Assembly (NCBI GenBank): GCA_018266845.1
Contig: JAFDZO010000024.1
Span: forward strand, 1-64,000
Source of the DNA: Bacteroidota bacterium
GTDB taxonomy: Bacteria; Bacteroidota; Ignavibacteria; Tepidaquicellales; Tepidaquicellaceae
Reading direction: 5' to 3'
DNA: 64,000 bases
Notes under the pieces: generated by a model
The model's input: only the letters and a program-made list of their open reading frames with translations
Database searches by the model: none
Told to the model about the DNA's origin: nothing
Shown here: in pieces, positions 10,366 through 18,283 of the stretch
Layout of the letters: each line of letters begins with the position of its first letter
Position numbering within the stretch: position 1 is the stretch's first letter
Made by a program: the position numbers and the translations under genes

Positions 10366-10424
10366 TGAGAAATAAATTTATGCAAAATAAGGAAATACTA
10401 TCTAAGAATAAATGAAAAACGGGA

Positions 10425-11894
10425 TTATTTATAAAAGTAAGCTGTCTTTACTTTTGCAGGATATGGGTAGAAAGTTTTTTCTTTAAGTGAGTCTGCTTTA
10501 AATCCTATTGAAGTCATTTTTACATTAAGGGAATCGTAGCCGTTTTTTTCCATGGAAGAATAATCAAGTACCATCCAGACATTTTTAATATCATTCCTTT
10601 TCGCAAGCGAGTCTATCTGCATTTGCAAAACCCAGCCAAGTATATCGGGAGCAGGGAGAGAAGTTTTTTTATGCCAGTTATCGTATTTGATTATCCATCC
10701 GAGATAGTGCGGTTCTACAATAACTTTATCATTGGGCGAAGAATTTTTCTCAATATAAGATTCTATTTTTCTGTAATCGTTATTTTTGTAATCGTTGGCA
10801 AAATTTATTGTGAGTCCGAAAGCGGAAGAAGCTATCAAAATTATGTAAAGAGGGTAGCTGACTAATTTTCTCTTAAAGCTAAAAATCAGCATTCCAAAGA
10901 GAATCAGAAGATATGGAACTGTGATTAAAAGATAACGCGAGAAGATTATGCTTTGCCTGAATGAAATTAAAAAAGCAATCAGCGAAGGAATAAAAAATAA
11001 AACTATTATTGGTAGTTTTTCCCCGTCATTTTTGAGGAAATATCTAATTGAAAATATTAAGAGAAATAAAATTAATAGAGCGGAGACTATGTTCACACCG
11101 AAAATCACTCCCTTGTTTTCGTAATTCCAGTAATAGCTGAAAAATGCTTCGTTGAAAAAACGAAGGTAACCGGAGGATACTTCAATAATATTTTGCGGAA
11201 CTCGCCACGGCTGCCCTTGTGAAGTTTGCTTGAAAAAAGTAGGAAGCCAGGGAGAGAAAGCAAGTAACGGCAGCAGGGAGAATAAAAATACTCTTCTTGT
11301 AAATTTTGAATCGAACTGCGTCCTGAAATATAGAACCATCAAAATTATGAACTGCGAGAATAAAATAAGCAGCGCAAAGTAATGTGTATAAATGGAAAGC
11401 GAAGCGAATACTGCCCAAACAATTCCGTGAATATTTTTTTTCTTATCGAGAAAGACAAGAAAAAAATATGTTGAGCCGAGCGTGAGGAATAAATTTAATG
11501 ACTGCATTCTCACTTCCTGCGCATAATAAATCAGCAGGGGAGAGAAAGTGTAAAGTAAAAGTATAAGTAAAATTTTCCCATGAGAAATTTTCAATTGCCT
11601 GCAAATTCTGAATGTCCAAAACATACCTCCTATTACAAGAAGAACACTTAACAACCGCATTGAAAATACTGTATCGGAAAATAAACTTGTCCAGAGTTTT
11701 AATGTAAGATAAAAGAGCGGTGGATGAATATCGCCGGAAGCGGTTTCAATAATTGTTTTAGGGGAGTCGAGCGATAAATTCCAGGAATAAACCTCATCGA
11801 ACCACATATTTTTTTGCTCAATCTCGTTTATGCAGTGAACGAATGCGAGCGCAAAAATCAGAATAAGTAAGGGGTAAAAAACTTTTTTTGACAA
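10425..11894 (-). CDS. GT39/ArnT-like membrane glycosyltransferase
   Basis: This 489-residue protein is polytopic with about ten hydrophobic segments. The first periplasmic loop carries WFDEVYSW (Asp-Glu pair), followed by GDIHPPLFYLTLKLW, the hallmark of the PMT/ArnT (GT-C fold) family, which uses polyprenyl-phosphate sugars. A soluble domain forms roughly the last 110 residues. Acceptor and sugar cannot be read from sequence. The start is TTG, 4 nt after the yjbQ stop; no closer ATG exists. It belongs to the coaX-yjbQ minus-strand run. Confidence 0.82.
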   Translation of the reverse strand: MSKKVFYPLLILIFALAFVHCINEIEQKNMWFDEVYSWNLSLDSPKTIIETASGDIHPPLFYLTLKLWTSLFSDTVFSMRLLSVLLVIGGMFWTFRICRQLKISHGKILLILLLYTFSPLLIYYAQEVRMQSLNLFLTLGSTYFFLVFLDKKKNIHGIVWAVFASLSIYTHYFALLILFSQFIILMVLYFRTQFDSKFTRRVFLFSLLPLLAFSPWLPTFFKQTSQGQPWRVPQNIIEVSSGYLRFFNEAFFSYYWNYENKGVIFGVNIVSALLILFLLIFSIRYFLKNDGEKLPIIVLFFIPSLIAFLISFRQSIIFSRYLLITVPYLLILFGMLIFSFKRKLVSYPLYIILIASSAFGLTINFANDYKNNDYRKIESYIEKNSSPNDKVIVEPHYLGWIIKYDNWHKKTSLPAPDILGWVLQMQIDSLAKRNDIKNVWMVLDYSSMEKNGYDSLNVKMTSIGFKADSLKEKTFYPYPAKVKTAYFYK

Positions 11895-11898
11895 ATTT

Positions 11899-12318
11899 TT
11901 ATTGTCCTATTAATTGAATAAAAATTCTTCTTGTTCTTTTTCTGTTATCGAAATCAATCAAAACAATCTGCTGCCATGTGCCGAGCACCAATTGCGCATT
12001 GACAAAAGGAACATTGAAAGATGTTCCGAATATAGATGAGCGTATATGCGCATGCCCGTTGTGGTCGCCCCATGTATCGTTGTGATGATACTTTTGATAT
12101 GTAGGGATTAATTTTTCCAGCACCTTTGGAATATCTTTCAAAAGTCCGGGTTCAAACTCCAATGTTGTTATAGATGCCGTAGAGCCGATTGAAAATACCG
12201 TTGCATTGCCTTTACCGAGCTTACTTTTTGAAATAATATCCTGCACCTGCGCAGTGATGTTTATTATATCACAGTTGCCGTTAGTATCTATCAATATTTC
12301 TTCGTTAATAATCTTCAT
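11899..12318 (-). CDS. yjbQ: YjbQ/UPF0047 family protein
   Basis: This 139-residue protein fits the YjbQ (UPF0047) family by full length. Visible signatures are VFSIGSTASITTLEFEPG, HNDTWGDHNGHAHIRSSIFG and LVLGTWQQIVLIDFDNR. Members share a conserved His-rich pocket and have been linked to a secondary thiamine-phosphate synthase activity, though their main role is unsettled. Its ATG overlaps the coaX TGA (ATGA), so it is translationally coupled to coaX. Family placement is strong; biochemical role is weak. Confidence 0.92.
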   Translation of the reverse strand: MKIINEEILIDTNGNCDIINITAQVQDIISKSKLGKGNATVFSIGSTASITTLEFEPGLLKDIPKVLEKLIPTYQKYHHNDTWGDHNGHAHIRSSIFGTSFNVPFVNAQLVLGTWQQIVLIDFDNRKRTRRIFIQLIGQ

Positions 12319-13040
12319 TGGTTTTGCTCAAGAAAGCAATTTAATCCTTCAAGATTCAATGCAGGTTCATTTTTATTTATGAGTTTTGTTAGAGGGAAAA
12401 TATACTTTGCGTTTCCCCCCGTTGAGATAACAAGCAGATTTCGGAACTCTTTTTTATATTCTGTAATGATTCTTTCAGTAAAGAACAGGCTTTGCAAAAT
12501 TATGCCGTTTGAAATATTATTTATCGTGTCTTTATAATATAATTTTTTTTTGAATTTTATTTCAGGCAACGGTAGGGAAGTATTTTGTATGAGTGAATTA
12601 AGCGCTGTTTTAATACCCGGAGTAATTAATCCGCCCTTAAAAACTTTATCTGAAATAATGTTGTAAGTGGTTGCCGTTCCGAAATCAATTACAAGAATAT
12701 TTTTCCTTTCGGGATATTTTTTTACTGCTCCAAGCCCGCCGCAGATTCTGTCAGTGCCTAAGGTTTTTGCATAATTAATTTTTATCGGCAGCTTTGAATC
12801 TCTTCTTATTAACTTTATATTCGGATTCTTGAATTTTTTTTCTATAAAATTTGCATGATTAGTATTTGCGCAGGAAATTCCAATCAAATCATATTTATTT
12901 TTTTGATTTAAGACGCTGCCAATTTTTTTCTCAAAATCATTTTTTAAATAATTTTCAAACTTAGCTTTGCCTGATTTACCGTTGTAAACCTCGGCAAACT
13001 TTATGGCGGAGTTTCCTATATCAATTACTAAATTTTTCAA
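12315..13040 (-). CDS. coaX: Type III pantothenate kinase
   Basis: CoaX phosphorylates pantothenate, the first step of coenzyme A synthesis. The protein starts LKNLVIDIGNSAIKFAE (ASKHA phosphate-binding loop) and contains GTDRICGGLGAVKKYP and VIDFGTATTYNII followed by GGLITPG, all family signatures. The frame extends to a TTG at 13070, but that codon sits in the T-tract of the terminator at 13073-13102. A TTG at 13040 has AGGA 7 nt upstream and puts IDIGNS at the usual distance from the N-terminus, so I choose it (241 residues). It is the first gene of coaX-yjbQ-glycosyltransferase. Confidence 0.92.
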   Translation of the reverse strand: MKNLVIDIGNSAIKFAEVYNGKSGKAKFENYLKNDFEKKIGSVLNQKNKYDLIGISCANTNHANFIEKKFKNPNIKLIRRDSKLPIKINYAKTLGTDRICGGLGAVKKYPERKNILVIDFGTATTYNIISDKVFKGGLITPGIKTALNSLIQNTSLPLPEIKFKKKLYYKDTINNISNGIILQSLFFTERIITEYKKEFRNLLVISTGGNAKYIFPLTKLINKNEPALNLEGLNCFLEQNQ

Positions 13041-13072
13041 AAAATTTTCCTGTGAATTCTTTATAAACAAAA

Positions 13073-13102
13073 ACAGCGTAAAAGAATTAACCTTTACGCT
13101 GT
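13073..13102 (-). terminator. Rho-independent terminator after the 13.1-13.7 kb gene
   Basis: Arms built on ACAGCGTAAA pair perfectly over 10 bp (13073-13082 with 13093-13102). On the minus strand the stem is followed by TTTTTGTTT. It ends the beta-barrel gene and overlaps the extended upstream coaX reading frame. Confidence 0.88.
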
Positions 13103-13125
13103 ATGAGACTCTAACATCCTTGAAA

Positions 13126-13677
13126 TTACATAGGGAATTTCAATCCAACATTAATAACAAATCCTGATGTATTGGATTCTTTTATTATTATTAGTTTATA
13201 CTTTATATCTCCATAAACAGAAAATCCTGCTGATAACATTTGAGACTCTACGCCGCCCCCAAGAACAATACCTAATCTTGTATTATTGCTTTGCGTTGCA
13301 TCATTATAGAAATTGATTGATAACCCGCCGTCAAGATAAGGGTTGATCGGCGCACCTGTAGGAGGAGCTAGCTTAATTCTTCCAAGTCCTGCAATTTCAA
13401 AATTATTTGTATTCTTTAGCTTCCAGTAATTTAACTGAGGTGTGAATGCAAATTTCCCGTAGCCGATTTCTGCAAATGCGCCTACATTAAATCCGGTTTC
13501 CGATTCTATTGAGGCAACACCTATATGAACACCCAATGAAACAGGCGAACCCGGAACAGGGGGATTTAATTTTGATTTATTCTCCGTTAGCTTCAGCTCT
13601 CCAATATAATTTTGAGCTTGCGATAAATTACAAAATGTGAATATTAAAACTGCTAATAATAAGAGTTTTGATTTCAA
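13126..13677 (-). CDS. Predicted outer-membrane beta-barrel protein
   Basis: This 183-residue protein has a signal peptide (LLLLAVLIFTFCNLSQAQ, about residues 4-22). The remainder is made of short amphipathic strands and glycine turns, such as GKFAFTPQLNYWK, LGIVLGGGVESQML and FVINVGLKFPM. The ending on a hydrophobic strand (VGLKFPM) is typical of small porin-like or OmpA-like barrels. No specific family is recognised. The start is a TTG at 13677. It is followed by its own terminator, so it may be transcribed alone or with the nuclease gene 18 nt upstream. Confidence 0.7.
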   Translation of the reverse strand: MKSKLLLLAVLIFTFCNLSQAQNYIGELKLTENKSKLNPPVPGSPVSLGVHIGVASIESETGFNVGAFAEIGYGKFAFTPQLNYWKLKNTNNFEIAGLGRIKLAPPTGAPINPYLDGGLSINFYNDATQSNNTRLGIVLGGGVESQMLSAGFSVYGDIKYKLIIIKESNTSGFVINVGLKFPM

Positions 13678-13694
13678 TTTTAATTTAGTTTTGT

Positions 13695-14357
13695 TTAGTT
13701 AGTAGATATTTCCAATTTTTGAATGGCATCTCTCAACTGAGCTGCCTTCTCGTAATTTTCCTGTGTAACGGCTTCATCAAGCTCGCTTTTTAATTGTTTT
13801 ATCTTTCTGTCTTTTGCAGTCAATGTTTTGCTTTCATCCTCTTTCAGCATCCTTGCTTCTTCATCTTCTTCCGCAAATCCTTCGTTTTCCGGCTCGGCTT
13901 CTAGATCTTCATCCTTAGGCGCAATCTGGTCTTCAAATTCAGGAATAAATCCCACCTCATCCATAATTGAAGAGGCAACATAAATCGGCGCTCCGAATTT
14001 AAGAGCGAGCGCAATTGCGTCAGAAGGTCTTGCATCAAGCTCTTCAACGCTCATTGAATCGAATTTTATCTTCGCAAAAAAGGTAGAATCTTTTAACTCT
14101 GAAATATAAATTGATGATACTGCATAACCAAAATTTTCAATTACTTCTTTAAGCAAATCGTGCGTGAGCGGTCTTTGCTGCTTTTTACCTTCAAGCTCAA
14201 GGGCAATTGCCTGCGCCTCGAACTGCCCGATAATAATCGGCAGCCTTCTGTCTCCGCCTGTTTCTTTCAAAATAATAGCAAAGCCGCCTCCGCTTTTATA
14301 GGGAGTGAGCGAAAGTCCGAAAATATCCACTTGTAAAAAATCTGAATCGTGCTCCAT
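13695..14357 (-). CDS. Bifunctional nuclease family protein with C-terminal UVR motif
   Basis: This 220-residue protein has an N-terminal BFN/DUF151 domain (about 8-135) with LPIIIGQFEAQAIALELEG, RPLTHDLL and RPSDAIALALKFGAPIYV. An acidic linker (about 145-165) leads to a UVR motif at the C-terminus (AVTQENYEKAAQLRDAIQKL), the helix pair used by UvrB/UvrC for contact. BFN proteins in plants have been reported to have nuclease activity; the bacterial role is little known. The fusion of BFN and UVR recurs in Bacteroidota-like genomes. The gene lies downstream of a paired-hairpin repeat (14441-14508). Confidence 0.88.
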   Translation of the reverse strand: MEHDSDFLQVDIFGLSLTPYKSGGGFAIILKETGGDRRLPIIIGQFEAQAIALELEGKKQQRPLTHDLLKEVIENFGYAVSSIYISELKDSTFFAKIKFDSMSVEELDARPSDAIALALKFGAPIYVASSIMDEVGFIPEFEDQIAPKDEDLEAEPENEGFAEEDEEARMLKEDESKTLTAKDRKIKQLKSELDEAVTQENYEKAAQLRDAIQKLEISTN

Positions 14358-14440
14358 AGCTTTTTTTATTTTTACTGTATCAATTTAAAAAAGTTTCCTT
14401 TAATAATACAGTAAATTTTTTTATATCCTTTCTGTTTTTT

Positions 14441-14508
14441 CGTTACAACGCCGGGGCGTTGTAACGAGAGTGTTTAATGTCTCGTTCCGAAGCTCCTGCT
14501 TCGGAACG
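14441..14508. repeat. Paired palindromic hairpins between etfA and the nuclease gene
   Basis: Hairpin 1 has 12-bp perfect arms, CGTTACAACGCC and its complement, with a 2-nt loop (14441-14466). Hairpin 2 has 11-bp perfect arms, CGTTCCGAAGC and complement, with loop TCCT (14483-14508). A short ACGAG/CTCGT pairing could join them into a larger fold. Neither is followed by a T-run, so it looks like an interspersed REP-like element, not a simple terminator. It ends 6 nt before the etfA stop codon. Confidence 0.82.
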
Positions 14509-14514
14509 TTCGTT

Positions 14515-15528
14515 TTAGCTTCCTAATACTTTTTTCAATTCATCTGTAAAAGCAGGCACGATTTCAAACGCATCGCCTACCATTCCATAATCTGCAATTT
14601 GGAATATCGGAGCGTCCTTGTCTTTATTAATTGCAACAATGCACTTTGAAGATGACATACCTGCAAGATGCTGAATAGCTCCGCTGATACCGATTGCAAT
14701 GTACAAGCTTGGCGAAACTGTTTTTCCTGTCTGCCCGACCTGTTCTCCGTGTGGTCTCCAGCCTGCATCAACAACTGCTCTCGATGCACCTGTCGCTGCG
14801 CCGAGAACTCCTGCAAGATTTTCTACTAAGTTGAAATTTTCCGGTCCTCTAAGTCCGCGTCCGCCCGATACGATAATATCAGCTTCAGCAACATCCAGCT
14901 TTTCACTGCTTACTACAACTTCTTTAACTGCCGAACTGAAATCTTTATCTGTTAAATTTAATGAGCCGGTGTCAAGTTTTTCAACCGAAGCTTTTGCATC
15001 GCCTGATTTTACAGGTTTGAAAACATTTGGTCTTAATGTGATTAATACCTTATCGCCGTTAAATTTTAGATTGATTAAGCTCTTTCCTGCGTAAACAGGT
15101 TTTGTTGCTATTATGTTTCCGCCTTCGGCATGCAAGGCTACACAATCCTGACAGAAAGCTGAATCGGTTTTAATTGCCACTCTTGGAGCAATTTCTTTTC
15201 CTAATCCTGTGCCGGAAATTAATATAATATTTGCTCCCTGTTTTACTGCCGTTTCCGCAATGACCTTTGCGAATGCAGGGTGCGAGTATTGTGTTCCGGC
15301 AAATTTGCTTTTTCCGTTAAGCTCATTTAAGTCAACAACTAACACTTTTGACGCTCCGTAAGCGCCAAGGTTTTCTGCTTCAGAATCTACACCTGAGCCG
15401 ATTGTTAATACATCAAACTCGCATCCTAACTCTCCTGCTAATTTTTTTGCTTCGCTTACAACTTCAAATGCAGAATTTTTAAATTTTCCGTCTTTTGATT
15501 CTACAAATGCTAATATCTTATTTGACAT
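14515..15528 (-). CDS. etfA: Electron transfer flavoprotein alpha subunit
   Basis: This 337-residue protein is the FAD-binding ETF subunit. The C-terminal FAD domain is clear: SGGRGLRGPENFNLVENLA, GASRAVVDAGW, QVGQTGKTVSPSLYIA and GISGAIQHLAGM, then INKDKDAPIFQIADYGMVGD. ETF accepts electrons from acyl-CoA and related dehydrogenases. It follows etfB by 31 nt. The membrane Fe-S oxidoreductase at 8347-10365 is a likely electron acceptor, which would link beta-oxidation-type reactions to the quinone pool; that link is inference. Confidence 0.97.
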   Translation of the reverse strand: MSNKILAFVESKDGKFKNSAFEVVSEAKKLAGELGCEFDVLTIGSGVDSEAENLGAYGASKVLVVDLNELNGKSKFAGTQYSHPAFAKVIAETAVKQGANIILISGTGLGKEIAPRVAIKTDSAFCQDCVALHAEGGNIIATKPVYAGKSLINLKFNGDKVLITLRPNVFKPVKSGDAKASVEKLDTGSLNLTDKDFSSAVKEVVVSSEKLDVAEADIIVSGGRGLRGPENFNLVENLAGVLGAATGASRAVVDAGWRPHGEQVGQTGKTVSPSLYIAIGISGAIQHLAGMSSSKCIVAINKDKDAPIFQIADYGMVGDAFEIVPAFTDELKKVLGS

Positions 15529-15559
15529 ATAAAATTTTCTTTTTAAAATTTAAAAATGT

Positions 15560-16309
15560 TTAGATTACTTTAGCTTCTTCTCTTAAAAGTCTTACAACCT
15601 CTGCTGCATCAGCCGCGCCGTTTGAAAATATCTTTCCGGCTGCCTTTGCCGCAGGCAATTTCATTTCTACCACATCATATTTATTCCCGTTGTAGGTCGG
15701 AGCAGCTTCTTCGATTGGTTTAGATTTTGAAGCCATAATGCTTTTCAGATTTGGGTATCTGGGATTGTTAATTCCTTTTTGTGTTCCTATAACGGCAGGA
15801 AGATTTGATACAACAATTTCTTTTCCGCCCTCTATTTCTCTTTCGGCAGTAATTTCGTTTCCGTTTATATCAAGCTTTACAACAACATTTATGCACGGGT
15901 AATCTATCATTTCCGCAACCATTGCCGGAACAGATAGTCCGTCAAAGTCAATTGAAGTTTTTCCGAATAAAATCAAATCAGGATTCTGTCCTTTAATGTA
16001 ATCTGCAAGGTTTTTTGCAGCCGTATAAGTATCGAACTCAGCTGAAGGAGCTTTTATAAGAACGCCCTTTTCCGCTCCCATTTGGAATGCTTTTTTAATT
16101 GCTTCCTTTGCTTTATCTGTTCCGTAAGAAACGGCAATCACTTCTCCGCCGTTTTTTTCTTTTAGCTGAAGCGCTTCTTCAACAGCAAATTCATCGTAAG
16201 GATTCAAAATATAGCTTACGCCGTTTTCATCAATAGATTTGTTATCTGCGCCTATCTTTACTTTGGTCGTGCTATCAGGCACTAATGATACGCCAACGAT
16301 TATTTTCAT
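15560..16309 (-). CDS. etfB: Electron transfer flavoprotein beta subunit
   Basis: This 249-residue subunit binds AMP and contacts the dehydrogenase partner. It begins MKIIVGVSLVPD and has NPYDEFAVEEALQLKEK, VIAVSYGTDKAKEAIKKAFQMGA and PAVIGTQKGINNPRYPNLKSIM, all typical of EtfB/FixA. It is the first gene of the etfB-etfA pair. The long upstream gap (16310-16751) probably holds its promoter. Nothing visible marks it as the electron-bifurcating type, though sequence reading alone does not exclude that. Confidence 0.97.
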   Translation of the reverse strand: MKIIVGVSLVPDSTTKVKIGADNKSIDENGVSYILNPYDEFAVEEALQLKEKNGGEVIAVSYGTDKAKEAIKKAFQMGAEKGVLIKAPSAEFDTYTAAKNLADYIKGQNPDLILFGKTSIDFDGLSVPAMVAEMIDYPCINVVVKLDINGNEITAEREIEGGKEIVVSNLPAVIGTQKGINNPRYPNLKSIMASKSKPIEEAAPTYNGNKYDVVEMKLPAAKAAGKIFSNGAADAAEVVRLLREEAKVI

Positions 16310-16714
16310 TATATATTAGTAAAATTTAAGGATTTATGAATATTTTATAAAATACTTTATATTGAAAAGACATTCAATTTAAAAAGGAAGGGATGTTGCT
16401 CGGGCTTATCACACGACAAAAATTTCTCTTAAAAAACTAAATTTAACCGCAAAGGTGCAAAGTTTTTGCAAAGCACGCAAAAAATATAAAATATTTTTCC
16501 TAAATATCTCAAACATAAAACTAACTGCGCTTTAATGTCTGTTTTGGCTGAACAATTTCGAGTTTGAGAAATCATATTTTGAGTTCGTTTTTAAGGTCTT
16601 TGCGAACTTTGCTGTCATATTTTGCGTTCTTTGCGGTCAAATACATATTTACAAGTTGTAAAAATTTTTTGTAGTGTAGTGAATTGCTAGGGAAAGCTGC
16701 AAAGTGAGAAAAAA
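16310..16714. other. Intergenic stretch with imperfect inverted repeat
   Basis: No gene is visible. Two arms of a dispersed-type repeat lie here in opposite orientation: about 16444-16488 (AACCGCAAAGGTGCAAAG and following) and about 16593-16641 (ends TTTGCGTTCTTTGCGGTCAA). They are related to each other but not perfect, with about 100 bp between them. The part nearest 16310 should include the etfB promoter. Confidence 0.6.
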
Positions 16715-16746
16715 TTTCGGCTTCCTTGAAATCAAGAAAGCCGAAA
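16715..16746 (-). terminator. Rho-independent terminator after lipoprotein gene
   Basis: Arms TTTCGGCTTCCTTG and CAAGAAAGCCGAAA (one mismatch) enclose a 4-nt loop. On the minus strand the stem is followed by TTTTTTCTC. It ends the 16752-17603 transcript. Confidence 0.85.
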
Positions 16747-16751
16747 ATTGT

Positions 16752-17603
16752 TTATTCAGAAACGTATTTTGAAAGGTTGATGGCTTTGCTTTGGATTCCA
16801 ATAGGAACACCCATTAGTTGAGATGATACTACAACCGTTCCTAATATCAGGTTTTCCTGCTGTGATGCTGCGTTTGTTTTTTTGTATTGGACAATCCACA
16901 AGTCAGCGGGAAATCCCGTTAGGTTTGAAATATATGCGGGCAAATTCAAAGTGCCTGCTGCGGGAATTAATACCATGTTTCTCGTCTTGCCGGAACCGGA
17001 TGCAAAAAAAGCGTTTCCGTTTAACGAGCTTGTATCAGGAATGAAGCTTGAATTAAATTTAATTAACGGATTGGAGGTATTTGCATAGCCTAATGACACT
17101 TCGCTATTGACTAAACTTACCGTAGGAGTTGTGATGCCGATGTTTGCAGATGTTATGAAATTCAAAGCGCCCGATACGATATTCTTCGCAGAGGTATCCT
17201 GGATTAATCCTATTAGCTGATTTGTATTAAAATATGCAGTCAATTCCACACAATCGGTTGCAGTAGGCAATGGGTTCGGAGTATAAATTCTGAGTGAAGT
17301 ATCCGAAGGCACTCTGTAAATATAAAGCCATGCGCCGATTGTATCAGGATTTGAAACGGCTGAAATAGGGGAAAGGACAGTCTTTCCGGCTTCATTTACG
17401 TTTCTGCCAAAAATCATAACCAGTTTTGTGCTTGCGCCGTATTTTCTGGTTGCCTGAGCATTGGCGCTGTCAAGCCGTTCTTTGGCAGTTACTTCTGTAG
17501 TTGTAATGTTGTTAATAACGTTTGTAATTTCATTGCTGCAGGAAGATAAGAAAAATGCTGAAAATAGCACAAAAAGAAGGAAAATATGTCTTAGATTTAT
17601 CAT
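16752..17603 (-). CDS. Lipoprotein of unknown function
   Basis: This 283-residue protein has a lipoprotein signal, hydrophobic residues 7-20 then LSSC (Cys22), so it is probably membrane-anchored on the periplasmic or outer-membrane side. After it comes an Asn/Thr-rich stretch and a globular region with beta-rich patches (for example GAWLYIYRVPSDTSLRIY and DLWIVQYKKTN). I recognise no family. It stands alone with its own terminator. The upstream 17693-17748 repeat lies in its probable promoter region. Confidence 0.72.
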   Translation of the reverse strand: MINLRHIFLLFVLFSAFFLSSCSNEITNVINNITTTEVTAKERLDSANAQATRKYGASTKLVMIFGRNVNEAGKTVLSPISAVSNPDTIGAWLYIYRVPSDTSLRIYTPNPLPTATDCVELTAYFNTNQLIGLIQDTSAKNIVSGALNFITSANIGITTPTVSLVNSEVSLGYANTSNPLIKFNSSFIPDTSSLNGNAFFASGSGKTRNMVLIPAAGTLNLPAYISNLTGFPADLWIVQYKKTNAASQQENLILGTVVVSSQLMGVPIGIQSKAINLSKYVSE

Positions 17604-17692
17604 TATTGATTTTTACTTTGTTTTTAAACTGTTTTTGAGGAGGAAAGTTTCAGGAAATTTAGCAGGGATAAATTGCTGAAAAAATAAGGGGT

Positions 17693-17748
17693 GAAACTTA
17701 CGCCCCCTCGTAAGTTTTGAGATAAATTACTGTTAAAACAGCATCAAA
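17693..17748. repeat. Intergenic repeat copy A (second copy at 56693)
   Basis: About 56 bp match 56693-56748 in the same orientation with about five differences. The core is a hairpin with 9-bp arms AAACTTACG and CGTAAGTTT around CCCCCT, followed by a conserved TAAATTACTGTTAAAACA tail. Confidence 0.85.
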
Positions 17749-17869
17749 TGGTATCGGTGCAGGACTTAAACTATTGATAAATTATATAATTGTGGTGTAA
17801 AAAGAATGAGGAATTATTAAAAATTTTGTGATTGAAGGTGTGCAAAAAAATAAGTATATTTATAAATAT

Positions 17870-17942
<73 letters not shown>

Positions 17943-17950
17943 CAAAGCAA

Positions 17951-17976
17951 AGGCACAGGAAACTGTGCCTTTTTTA
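17951..17976 (+). terminator. Rho-independent terminator after tRNA-fMet
   Basis: Perfect 8-bp arms AGGCACAG and CTGTGCCT enclose a GAAA tetraloop and are followed by TTTTTATTTT. Confidence 0.92.
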
Positions 17977-18283
17977 TTTTATTGAAATTTACTTCATAAA
18001 TCTTTGATTTATTGTTCTTTTTGTCTTGATACAAAAAGAACTCCTGCAAGAAAACTGCGGGACAGGCGCCAAATCAAGGCTGTATAAATTTTCCTAAAAA
18101 TCACTCCGAAAATCGCGCTCGAAGTAAACTCGCTTCGCTCAAGCAGTTTTTCTCGCTTACGCTTTTTCTTGAAATTTTCTTAACACAAATTTTTAATGGT
18201 CGTTTTTACTTGCTATTCATTCAAGTAAACTTTCTGCTTGCAAATGGAGATCAATTCTGTGAAACGAGAATAATTTCACTGAT
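17977..18283. other. Intergenic stretch, no gene seen
   Basis: Composition changes in blocks, and a GC-richer patch (about 18050-18170) contains short mirrored motifs such as CTCGAAGTAAACTCGCTTCG. It looks like remnants of dispersed repeats more than regulatory DNA. No open frame with a credible start is visible. Confidence 0.45.
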
